Assembly: GCA_964617765.1 (NCBI GenBank)
Contig: CAZTZY010000035.1
Coordinates: 1 to 27,278, forward strand
Length of the DNA: 27,278 nt
Origin: CAZTZY01 sp964617765
GTDB taxonomy: Bacteria > Pseudomonadota > Gammaproteobacteria > Pseudomonadales > DT-91
Direction of reading: 5' to 3'
The position numbers and the translations under genes were made by a program. Positions 1-6,558 of the stretch are shown here, in pieces. The stretch's first letter is position 1; each line of letters starts with the position of its first letter. The notes under the pieces were generated by a model. That model ran no database searches. It saw only the letters and a list, made by a program, of their open reading frames with translations, and was not told the origin of the DNA.

Positions 1-68
1 TTACGCCGCAGGCCGGGCGACGCACGGTCAAGGTAGGGCATCTGGAGTTTGTACTGGAGCCGGGGGAT

Positions 69-1250
69 GTGACGCTGGCTGTCGAGCCTTTCCACCCTGA
101 CATGAAGCGCAGTAACCAGGCCCGTTATTGCCTGGAAAACCTGTCGCCCTCGAGGGGTAATGCCGCCAGCAAGAAAACTCTGGGGCGTGACTGGGTAGAG
201 GCAGAACTGGTCAAGGTGGTATTGCAGCGGGGTGAGAATGCCCTGAATGCCTTGAGGGATGAAGCCCGGCAGTTGGCGCAATCGTTTGGCCTCGACGATG
301 AATATGAACAATTGGGCAAGATGGTATCCGCCATTCTTGCCACCCATCCGTTGGAGGGGATACTTCATACGCGATCAGGCATAGCCCAGGCCAGAGGAGA
401 GCCATTTGATGCGTTGAGGCTGGAGCGTTTTCACCGGTTTGCGGCTTATCTGGCGCCACTCGATCTTACGACGTTCCCGTTTGAATACAGCAAGTCAGCC
501 TGGCGTAACCTGTGTTTCTTTGAAAGCTACTTTTCCAATTACATTGAAGGCACGGAATTTACTATCGGCGAAGCGGAAAGCATTGTCTTCGAACAGCGGG
601 AAATTTATGACCGTCATCAGGATAGCCATGATGTATTGGCCCACATGGAACTGTCCAGTGATATGGCGGAAATGAAGCGTGTTCCCCAAACAGCTAATGA
701 GCTGATCAGTCTGTTACTGGCTCGCCATGCCATTTTGCTGGCAGCGAGACCGGATAAACGCCCTGGTGAATTCAAGCAAAAAGCCAATAAGGCTGGCAGT
801 ACGTTATTTGTCGATCCGTCCATGGTTGAGGGAACGCTGGTGCAGGGGTTTGAGGTTTACAAAAGTTTGCCGGCGGGGATTAAACGGGCATTGTTTATGC
901 ATTTTCTGATCAGTGAATGTCATCCGTTTGATGATGGCAATGGTCGCTTGTCACGCTTGATGATGAATGCAGAATTGGTCTCGTGTGACCAGTACAAGAT
1001 TATCGTGCCGACGGTGCATCGAGAGAGCTACCTCAATGGCCTTAAGAACGCGACACGCCTGGGGCAATTCAGAACGACAACAAAAGCCCTGCATCAACTG
1101 ATGTGTTATACCGCGACATTACCTTGGGGAGATTACGGGGAGGTCAAGTCGGAACTGCAAAGCCATGCTGCCGATAAAGAACCGGATGAAGGTATTCCAC
1201 GCTTCAATGAAGTGATCAGTCGTCTGGGTGGTGTTTATCCTGCTGGTTGA
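69..1250 (+). CDS. Fic family protein (AMP-transferase), 5' end uncertain
   Basis: Predicted Fic/DOC enzyme that moves AMP, or another nucleotide moiety, onto a target protein hydroxyl. The catalytic loop HPFDDGNGR begins at H285 and fits HPFx(D/E)GNGRxxR. S156-N-Y-I-E160-G161 fits the (S/T)xxxE(G/N) inhibitory helix, and it lies before the Fic motif, as in class II self-inhibited Fic proteins. The rest is helical. The nominal start is GTG at 69 with GGAG at 56-59. However, the frame has no stop back to base 3 and reads as plausible protein (VGHLEFVLEPGD), so the true N-terminus may lie outside the window. The next gene is 134 bp away and no terminator is obvious. The family call is strong; the target is unknown, and a role as toxin, defence factor or housekeeping AMPylator cannot be told. 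Confidence 0.88.
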   Translation: MTLAVEPFHPDMKRSNQARYCLENLSPSRGNAASKKTLGRDWVEAELVKVVLQRGENALNALRDEARQLAQSFGLDDEYEQLGKMVSAILATHPLEGILHTRSGIAQARGEPFDALRLERFHRFAAYLAPLDLTTFPFEYSKSAWRNLCFFESYFSNYIEGTEFTIGEAESIVFEQREIYDRHQDSHDVLAHMELSSDMAEMKRVPQTANELISLLLARHAILLAARPDKRPGEFKQKANKAGSTLFVDPSMVEGTLVQGFEVYKSLPAGIKRALFMHFLISECHPFDDGNGRLSRLMMNAELVSCDQYKIIVPTVHRESYLNGLKNATRLGQFRTTTKALHQLMCYTATLPWGDYGEVKSELQSHAADKEPDEGIPRFNEVISRLGGVYPAG

Positions 1251-1312
1251 TGATTAAGTTAGTTGGTTATTTTTACTAATTATGCGCATTAACAGAATAA
1301 TTAAAAACAAAC

Positions 1313-1340
1313 TGGTCATTTTTACATGTCGAACTATAAT
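1313..1340 (+). promoter_or_regulatory. Candidate sigma70 promoter of the Phd/RelE pair
   Basis: A perfect -10 box TATAAT (1335-1340) lies 16 bp after TGGTCA (1313-1318, 4 of 6 matches to the -35). It is about 45 bp upstream of the antitoxin start in AT-rich DNA. A palindrome ATGCGCAT lies further up at 1282-1289, but nothing ties it to the pair. Confidence 0.45.
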
Positions 1341-1384
1341 CCTATTATTATTAAACAATTATCTTATTTTAGTTGGAGTAAAAA

Positions 1385-1669
1385 ATGGCCATATTACTTG
1401 AGCGAGCCGATCAAGCCATATCGGTGACTGAGCTTGGCAAAAGTGCCAGTGATCTTTTTAATAAGCTTAGTTCTGGCGAGCAAGATCGGTATGTCGTGAT
1501 GAAAAATAACTCACCTGCCGCCGTTATGATGAGTATCCGTGAGTTCGAATCGGTTATGAATGAACTGGATGATTTGCGGATTGATGCGGTTGCTCGTGAA
1601 CGCTTGGCGCAAATGGATACGGTTCAATTAGTGTCTCATGAAGAAATGCTAAAACGATTTTCCGAGTAA
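1385..1669 (+). CDS. Phd/YefM-type antitoxin
   Basis: A 94-residue antitoxin, the usual size. The N-terminal half (about residues 10-60) has the Phd/YefM DNA-binding pattern: SVTELGKSASDLFNKL, then an AAVMMSIREFESV strand-helix. The C-terminal half is a charged, likely flexible toxin-binding helix. In this family it neutralises a RelE-fold toxin and represses its own operon. The start is ATG 1385 with GGAG at 1375-1378. The toxin gene follows after 5 nt, the arrangement of a co-translated antitoxin-toxin pair. Confidence 0.85.
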   Translation: MAILLERADQAISVTELGKSASDLFNKLSSGEQDRYVVMKNNSPAAVMMSIREFESVMNELDDLRIDAVARERLAQMDTVQLVSHEEMLKRFSE

Positions 1670-1674
1670 CGGTT

Positions 1675-1962
1675 ATGGCCTGGAAAGTTGATTACCACCC
1701 AGAAGTTACGGATGATCTCATCAGTCTTGGCAATGCTGAGGCTGCAAGAATTCTGCGTGTTATTGAAGAGCGCATTATTAATGGCGAACCAGACAAAATG
1801 GGTAAGCCATTAAGAAATAGTCTCGCAGGTTGCAGACGAATCCGCACTGGCAATACTCGTATTGTCTATCAGGTAGACGGTCAGGCAATCAGGGTATTGA
1901 TTATTGCCGTTGGCCCACGTCGTAATAGTGAAGTTTACAACTCTGCTGAAAAGCGCGTTTAA
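1675..1962 (+). CDS. RelE/ParE superfamily toxin
   Basis: A 95-residue toxin with the RelE fold: YHPEVTDDLISL helix 1, GKPLRNSLAGCRRIRTGNTRIVYQV central strands, and the end motif VGPRRNSEVY. Basic residues in CRRIRTGNTR and near the C-terminus fit the active face of ribosome-dependent RelE mRNases. It lacks the GHY ending of YoeB. RelE-type RNase activity is inferred; a ParE-type gyrase poison cannot be excluded from sequence alone. Only 27 nt separate it from the primase-helicase gene, so the three genes may form one transcript. Confidence 0.85.
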   Translation: MAWKVDYHPEVTDDLISLGNAEAARILRVIEERIINGEPDKMGKPLRNSLAGCRRIRTGNTRIVYQVDGQAIRVLIIAVGPRRNSEVYNSAEKRV

Positions 1963-1989
1963 ACGCTGCTACAGGGTTAAGTATAGTTC

Positions 1990-4362
1990 ATGAGTCACTC
2001 TGGCGAGCTTCAGGCAATCGAAAAAAGGTTAACTGCGCTTGAGGAGGAAAAGGAAACTTTACTCACTCGCCAACGTATCTTGCTTGAACAAATCAAACCA
2101 TTCCAGCCTTCAGATGCGCAATTATCAGAATTTTCAACCGCTGAAAAGATAGTGATTTTTCAGCGCCTGTTTATAGGGCGCATGGATATATTCGCCACTC
2201 GCTGGGAAAACACCCGTGGCCGGAATGGTTATTCTGTCGCTTGCCACAATGAGTGGGTATCTGGAATATGCCAAAAACCTGTGGTGAAGTGCAGTGAATG
2301 TGCGCATCGAAATTTTAAGGGCATTAATCAACAAGAAATCTATGGGCATTTATCCGGCAAGCAAATCATTGGTTTATACCCTTTGTTGCAAGACAATGCC
2401 TGCCATTTTTTGGCGTTTGACCTTGATAAGTCTGATTGGCAGCAAGCCGTTTTAGCGCTTGCTGAAAGGTGTAATGAGCTACATATACCGCACGCCGTTG
2501 AGCGTTCAAGATCAGGAAAGGGCGCACATCTCTGGATATTTTTTGAGAGTGCCATTCCTGCAAAAGATGCGAGGTTATTGGGGTCAAAGTTGCTTGATCT
2601 TGCTATGGAAACGCATCCAGGGCTTTCATTTGAATCGTATGATCGTTTATTCCCAAATCAAGATTTCATGCCCAGTGGTGGTTTTGGCAATCTGATTGCA
2701 TTGCCGTTGCAGTTTATTCCACGACAAAGTGGCAATAGTGTTTTTGTTGATAACACGTTCAAGCCACACCCCGATCAATGGCTATTTTTGAAACAACTGG
2801 AAAAACTACCAAGCCAGATATTGTATAGCCTCATTCAAAAACCAACAGGTTCAACTATTCCAACCAATGAATCTCAGCCCAACCCTTGGGAAAAAGCTCT
2901 ACCTATTGAGCACACCAAACTAAGTAATTGCCCGAAAACACTGGTGCTGGTTCTGGCCAATCAGCTCTATATTCCTACAGCATCATTACCCCCTTTGCTG
3001 ATTACCCGGCTTAAGAGACTAGCCAGTTTTGCCAATCCGGCATTCTATAAGGCTCAGGCCATGCGTTTCTCTACGCAAGGCACGCCACGGTATATCTGTT
3101 GTGCCCGATTTGAAGATGACTACTTGATCTTGCCCCGAGGATGCCTGGATGATGTGGTGATCTTGTTAGAAGAGCAGGGCATACACATCGAATACAACGA
3201 TCAGCGCTATGCTGGGACAAGTATAGAAGGAATACAATTTCTGGGTGGTTTAAAGAAAAACCAGATTGAAGCGGTTAGCGCATTGCTGAAATTCGATACA
3301 GGGACATTGCATGCGCCAACGGCATTTGGAAAAACAGTTACAGCCATCGGTATAATCGCTCAACGTAAAACTAATACATTGATTCTGGTTCATAGTCGTC
3401 AGTTATTGGATCAATGGAAGGAAAGGTTAAATGCCTTTGTTTCGGGTGTTAGTATCGGTGTTATTGGCGGCGGTAAATGCAAGCCGTCCTATGAAATTGA
3501 TATTGCGACCTATCAAAGTTTTATTCGGCGCAAAAGTGGTGAAATGGATCCCTTGTTATTGAAGTATGGTCAAATCATTGTTGATGAATGTCATCACGTT
3601 TCAGCCCCCAGTTTTGAACTGATGTTAAGCGAGGTGCGTGCCAAATATGTGCTTGGCCTGACAGCGACCCCGGAACGACAAGATGGCCATCAGCGTATTA
3701 TTTTTATGCAAACAGGTGCAATACGTCACCATGCAAAAGCGGATGGCACTCAGTTATTAGAGCAAAAAGTCATCATTCGACAATTGCATACTACGCTCCC
3801 GTTAGAGTTCAGTCTTGCCAATGTAAAGCCTCATATAGCCAATGTTTATGAATGGTTAATGCGGTCGAATAGTCGAAACCAGCAAATTGTTGATGATGTA
3901 GTGATGGAAACAAAAAATGGTCGAAATCCATTAGTGCTTACCGAGAGACGGGAACACGCCACGCTATTGAGCGAGCTATTAATCAATTTGGGATTCGAGG
4001 TTGTTGTGTTGCAGGGTGGAATGAAAGCTAAAGAAAGGCAAGTGGCAGAAGAGGCCTTAAAAACAGCCCCAATCATTATCGCTACAGGCAAGTACATTGG
4101 TGAAGGCTTTGATCTTCCCAGACTCGATACTTTATTTTTAGCTATGCCTATTTCGTGGAAAGGGTCGTTAGCTCAATACGCTGGTCGCATTCACCGTCAA
4201 ATGAGCGGCAAAGATCGCGTCACCATTTATGATTACGTTGATACATCCCTTCCTATGCTGCAAAGAATGTTTCAGCGCAGAGCCAAGGGTTATGATGCCA
4301 TGGGATATACAGCCATTTATAACCAGGCTACCGATCGCGTTCAAGCGCAATTAAGTGTTTGA
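1990..4362 (+). CDS. TOTE-type archaeo-eukaryotic primase / SF2 helicase fusion
   Basis: A large 790-residue protein. Order: N-terminal coiled coil (about 4-36); cysteine cluster GICQKPVVKCSECAHR (about 92-107, likely zinc-binding); AEP primase-fold domain with D144-L-D146 (metal-binding hhhDhD), SGKGAHLW with H180, and a third motif LIALPLQ near 232-239; then an SF2 helicase core with Walker A APTAFGKT (K448), D532-E-C-H box, GLTATPERQDG (motif III region) and GRIHRQ (R733/R736, motif VI). The AEP plus helicase layout matches proteins annotated as TOTE conflict-system primases, which are linked to mobile elements or genome conflict. Primer synthesis, DNA unwinding and a defence role are inferred. 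The start ATG 1990 has only a weak AGGGT upstream, which favours read-through from relE. Confidence 0.82.
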   Translation: MSHSGELQAIEKRLTALEEEKETLLTRQRILLEQIKPFQPSDAQLSEFSTAEKIVIFQRLFIGRMDIFATRWENTRGRNGYSVACHNEWVSGICQKPVVKCSECAHRNFKGINQQEIYGHLSGKQIIGLYPLLQDNACHFLAFDLDKSDWQQAVLALAERCNELHIPHAVERSRSGKGAHLWIFFESAIPAKDARLLGSKLLDLAMETHPGLSFESYDRLFPNQDFMPSGGFGNLIALPLQFIPRQSGNSVFVDNTFKPHPDQWLFLKQLEKLPSQILYSLIQKPTGSTIPTNESQPNPWEKALPIEHTKLSNCPKTLVLVLANQLYIPTASLPPLLITRLKRLASFANPAFYKAQAMRFSTQGTPRYICCARFEDDYLILPRGCLDDVVILLEEQGIHIEYNDQRYAGTSIEGIQFLGGLKKNQIEAVSALLKFDTGTLHAPTAFGKTVTAIGIIAQRKTNTLILVHSRQLLDQWKERLNAFVSGVSIGVIGGGKCKPSYEIDIATYQSFIRRKSGEMDPLLLKYGQIIVDECHHVSAPSFELMLSEVRAKYVLGLTATPERQDGHQRIIFMQTGAIRHHAKADGTQLLEQKVIIRQLHTTLPLEFSLANVKPHIANVYEWLMRSNSRNQQIVDDVVMETKNGRNPLVLTERREHATLLSELLINLGFEVVVLQGGMKAKERQVAEEALKTAPIIIATGKYIGEGFDLPRLDTLFLAMPISWKGSLAQYAGRIHRQMSGKDRVTIYDYVDTSLPMLQRMFQRRAKGYDAMGYTAIYNQATDRVQAQLSV

Positions 4363-4455
4363 TTGGACTCTTAAACAAGAGATTAGAGGGAGAGGGTCTT
4401 GATGCCTGGTTTAACTATGATGATATACACCGTGCATACGAGAGTTTTGTAAAAA

Positions 4456-4473
4456 GTTATATATTTGTATAAC
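4456..4473. promoter_or_regulatory. mazEF operator copy 1 (palindrome)
   Basis: An 18-bp perfect inverted repeat, GTTATA-N6-TATAAC, ending 4 bp before the -35 box. It is 16 of 18 identical to the second copy at 4498-4515. MazE-family antitoxins bind such sites with their AbrB-like fold to repress their own operon. Confidence 0.7.
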
Positions 4474-4477
4474 AATA

Positions 4478-4505
4478 TTGACATAAAGCCTGATGGAGTT
4501 ATACT
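4478..4505 (+). promoter_or_regulatory. Strong sigma70 promoter of mazEF
   Basis: A perfect -35 TTGACA (4478-4483), a 16-bp spacer and -10 TATACT (4500-4505). The -10 lies inside operator copy 2, so a bound repressor would directly block RNA polymerase. Confidence 0.75.
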
Positions 4506-4515
4506 TTTGTATAAC
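4498..4515. promoter_or_regulatory. mazEF operator copy 2 overlapping the -10 box
   Basis: A second GTTATA-N6-TATAAC palindrome. Its centre lies 42 bp from the first copy, almost exactly four helical turns, so both sites face the same side of the DNA. This suits cooperative binding or a small loop over the -35 box. Confidence 0.72.
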
Positions 4516-4538
4516 AGCTTTTTTAAGTGGAGCAAGCA

Positions 4539-4796
4539 ATGACTAAAATAGCAATTAGACAGTCTGGTGGTGCGGCCATTGTGAGCCTTCCAAAGGCCGT
4601 TTTAAAGACATTGGGCTTGCAGGTGGGCTCAAACCTTGATTTGTCCATTGGTAAAGAAGGAATACTTTTAAAGCCAATAAAAGATGAATTGACTCTTGAG
4701 AGCTTGCTTGAAGGCAGCCCTAAAGAGAAATTGATTCTCTCTGAGGAAGATAAAGCCTGGTTGAATAACTCTACTGTGGGTAAAGAGGAATTTTAA
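4539..4796 (+). CDS. mazE: MazE/AbrB-type antitoxin
   Basis: An 85-residue antitoxin. Residues 2-47 have the swapped-hairpin AbrB/MazE pattern: KIAIRQSGGAAIVSLPKAVLKTLGLQVGSNLDL, then GILLKPI. The acidic tail (EEDKAWLNNSTVGKEEF) is the usual flexible segment that plugs the MazF active site. The start is ATG 4539, 6 nt after GGAG at 4529-4532; an in-frame GTG at 4527 overlaps the SD and is rejected. The stop codon abuts the TTG start of mazF. Autoregulation through the two palindromes upstream is inferred. Confidence 0.85.
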   Translation: MTKIAIRQSGGAAIVSLPKAVLKTLGLQVGSNLDLSIGKEGILLKPIKDELTLESLLEGSPKEKLILSEEDKAWLNNSTVGKEEF

Positions 4797-5141
4797 TTGA
4801 ATTACATACCAAAGCAGGGCGATATCATTGAAATAGATTTCGACCCTAGTGCCGGGTCGGAAATAATGAAACGCAGACCAGCTTTTGTTCTTTCTCGACA
4901 TGCATTTAATGAACAGACAGAATTGGCTATCGTAGCTCCGATTACTTCCACTGTTAGGGGTATTAAGCTCGAAGTGCTGCTTCCGAAAGGCCTGTCTACT
5001 TCGGGGTCTGTCTTAGTTCACCAAATAAAATCGTTAGACTTTAGTGCGAGAAATGCAAAGCTAATTGAGATAGCGCCAACTGACATTGCTAGAAAGGTTT
5101 GTGAAATCGCTAAAATATTAGTGACCTGCCCAACTGAATAA
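4797..5141 (+). CDS. mazF: MazF/PemK-type mRNA interferase toxin, TTG start
   Basis: A 114-residue toxin of normal length. It has the MazF signatures GDIIEIDFDPSAGSEIMKRRPAFVLS (with R27, the likely catalytic arginine), PITST (T50-T52, the partner threonine region) and SVLVHQIKSLD. The family cuts single-stranded mRNA at short motifs. The TTG start at 4797 directly follows the mazE stop and is supported by AGAGGA at 4784-4789, 7 nt upstream. A weak start behind an antitoxin gene would keep toxin output low. The cleavage motif cannot be read from sequence. Confidence 0.87.
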   Translation: MNYIPKQGDIIEIDFDPSAGSEIMKRRPAFVLSRHAFNEQTELAIVAPITSTVRGIKLEVLLPKGLSTSGSVLVHQIKSLDFSARNAKLIEIAPTDIARKVCEIAKILVTCPTE

Positions 5142-5233
5142 TTCTAACAAGGTACAATTAACGCCTTTGCACAGCAGCCCAGCGTAAGTGGCGAGCTTGT
5201 TCAGCCTTGCTCCTTGATGTTGCGTTATTAGGG
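5142..5233. repeat. attC-like imperfect palindrome after mazF
   Basis: It begins at the base after the mazF stop. TTCTAACAAGG at the left can pair, with gaps and wobbles, with TTGCGTTATTAGGG at the right, giving a 92-bp folded unit. The left end resembles the R'' box of integron attC sites, but the right box reads ATTAGGG where GTTRRRY is expected. The size fits attC (57-141 bp). It may be a decayed cassette site or only a look-alike. Confidence 0.3.
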
Positions 5234-5270
5234 GTTCTGATCTATTATTCATGTACATGGTTTCAGTACG
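5220..5270 (+). promoter_or_regulatory. yefM-yoeB promoter and YefM operator
   Basis: A -10 candidate TATTAT (5243-5248) lies 17 bp after TTGCGT (5220-5225, weak). Next comes a perfect palindrome CATGTACATG (5250-5259) with core TGTACA, then a degenerate half-like site AGTACG (5265-5270), 13 bp centre to centre. Known YefM operators have a long and a short palindrome with a TGTACA core, so these are likely the autoregulatory L and S sites. Confidence 0.6.
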
Positions 5271-5288
5271 TTTTAATGAGGTGAATTA

Positions 5289-5561
5289 ATGGACAGTGTA
5301 AGTGTAAATAAGTTTAGAGATAACATAAAAAGCTATGTAGAACAAATAGTTGTGAATCATGTGCCGCTAAAAGTGACGAGAAGGGCGGGAGAAGATTTTA
5401 TAGTCTTGAGTGCTGACGATTGGGAAAGAGAGCAAGAAACTCTTTTTGTTTTGCAGAACAATAGTTTGATGAAACAGATGGCTGCTTCGCTTAAAACACA
5501 TTCAAGTGGAAAAGGATATAAACCAAGTAAGGAGGAGTTAAGTGAGATCGCTGGTGTTTGA
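5289..5561 (+). CDS. yefM: YefM/Phd-type antitoxin
   Basis: A 90-residue antitoxin. The N-terminal part SVNKFRDNIKSYVEQIVVNHVPLKVTRRAGEDFIVLSADDWE is the Phd/YefM DNA-binding and dimer fold. The tail is a charged helix for toxin binding. The start is ATG 5289, with GAGG at 5278-5281. It overlaps yoeB by 20 nt, which is the standard layout. It should neutralise YoeB and repress the operon at the TGTACA sites just upstream. Confidence 0.87.
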   Translation: MDSVSVNKFRDNIKSYVEQIVVNHVPLKVTRRAGEDFIVLSADDWEREQETLFVLQNNSLMKQMAASLKTHSSGKGYKPSKEELSEIAGV

Positions 5562-5808
5562 AGGCGCTACTTGGGAAGTCTATGAAGAGCTAAGAGAAAA
5601 AGATAAAAAAATGCACAAGGTGTTGTGCAGGCAATTAAAGGAAATGATGCGAGGAAGCCCCGAAGAAGGAACTGGAAAACCAGAAGCGTTAAAGCACAGC
5701 CTTTCAGGTTTTTTTTCAAGGAGGCTAAGCCAAAAAGATAGGCTCATATATAAGTTTGATGATAATTATATTTACATTTTTGCTATTGGTGGGCATTACG
5801 ACGAATAG
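5542..5808 (+). CDS. yoeB: YoeB/Txe ribosome-dependent mRNase toxin
   Basis: An 88-residue toxin of normal length. The YoeB active-site set is visible by alignment memory: E48 in GTGKPE, R67 in QKDRLIY, and the terminal GGHY with H85-Y86 (compare E46, R65, H83-Y84 in E. coli YoeB). The family binds the 50S A-site region and cleaves mRNA during translation. The GTG start at 5542 is set by GGAGGAG at 5531-5537, inside the antitoxin gene. All key residues are present, so the toxin looks intact. Confidence 0.9.
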   Translation: MRSLVFEGATWEVYEELREKDKKMHKVLCRQLKEMMRGSPEEGTGKPEALKHSLSGFFSRRLSQKDRLIYKFDDNYIYIFAIGGHYDE

Positions 5809-6349
5809 GGCTTAACAGCACTGTTAAATACTGTGACTTAGAATAATATGTCCTATTCAAATTGTTATAAAATAATAAAAATAGTCCAACGCGATCCAAT
5901 GAAAAAGTGTAACTTTTGGTGTAACTTTTTTAGTCAAAATGTAAAAAAACACTATAAATTAAGGCTCACGCACCGATGCATCATTGGCGTATGGGCGTTA
6001 ATGGAAACCGCGTTCAGCCCGGTATCCATAGCGTTTTCATCGAAAGAACCTTTATCAAAAGAATCGTCGTCTAATTCATCAATGTTCTGGCTGTCGTTGC
6101 TGTCATCCATCATCACTATGTTCTCAATCGGGCTGGGCTTGAAGGCTTGGGTTTATTGCCAATCGTACCATTATTTTATCCAGAGTGGCTCACTTCCTCG
6201 GTGAATCGGCCTGCAACAATGGTCTGGATTCCGGGGTAAGGAAAACCTGTTTTGGTGTGCCTTTGGAAATGGAAGAATCCTGAATTTGTGAGGGGTTCAA
6301 AATGACAGTTCCAGAGCTTTCTTAATAAAAAATTTGGCGATGTTTATAC
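5809..6349. other. Non-coding stretch after yoeB
   Basis: No convincing gene is seen. It holds a 7-bp-arm palindrome, TTAACAG-CA-CTGTTAA (5812-5827), just after the yoeB stop. It also holds a tandem repeat of GTGTAACTTTT(G/T) (5907-5930), and at 6311-6326 a 16-bp match (14 of 16) to the right end of the MITE-like element found at 6963-7172. Open frames on both strands here lack family signatures. Confidence 0.5.
5907..5930. repeat. 12-bp tandem direct repeat
   Basis: Two adjacent copies of GTGTAACTTTT followed by G or T, 11 of 12 identical. No function is known. Direct repeats of this size could be binding sites or an old insertion scar. Confidence 0.5.
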
Positions 6350-6456
6350 TTAAGCCTCCTCTATGAAATAGGGGAGGTGGCACGGTGTGCCGGAGGGGTC
6401 GGATTAAACCCCTCTGTCGCTACGCGACATCTCCCCTACTGCGCAGGGGAGACTAA
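6350..6456. repeat. Compact five-hairpin palindromic element
   Basis: Five hairpins follow one another almost without gaps: 6355-6377 (10-bp arms, one G-T pair), 6379-6391 (GGCAC/GTGCC), 6393-6414 (GAGGGGT/ACCCCTC), 6416-6428 (GTCGC/GCGAC) and 6430-6452 (TCTCCCCT/AGGGGAGA). The two ends are themselves inverted repeats, TTA(A/G)...TAGGGGAG, which suggests a small mobile or REP-like unit. It lies upstream of the ParD-like gene promoter and could fold as RNA if transcribed. Confidence 0.65.
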
Positions 6457-6506
6457 GCCATTCAGGCAAGATCTTTATTGATAAAAAATCATCATTCCCA
6501 TGTTAA

Positions 6507-6527
6507 ATTGTAGCAATATGCTACAAT
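6507..6527. promoter_or_regulatory. Operator palindrome and -10 box of the ParD-like/zeta operon
   Basis: A perfect inverted repeat ATTGTAGC-N5-GCTACAAT (8-bp arms). The right arm contains TACAAT (6522-6527), a good -10 box; no clear -35 is seen. It lies 31 bp before the chosen ATG. Overlap of operator and -10 fits autorepression by the antitoxin. Confidence 0.6.
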
Positions 6528-6558
6528 AAAAATGAGTGTTAATTTTGAGAGGTGGGTA

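Noticed and set aside
5810..5829. GCTTAAC...GTTAAAT, fitting RYYYAAC and GTTRRRY boxes of attC
   Set aside because: The boxes are only 6 bases apart, far too short for an attC site; it is a simple palindrome.
5952..6113. 53-residue minus-strand acidic open frame (MMDDSNDSQNIDELDDD...)
   Set aside because: Reads more like protein than the + strand, but no SD or known family; could be a gene fragment.
5848..6204. 118-residue + strand open frame
   Set aside because: No SD, no domain, odd composition with stretches like serine runs; the region is repeat-rich.
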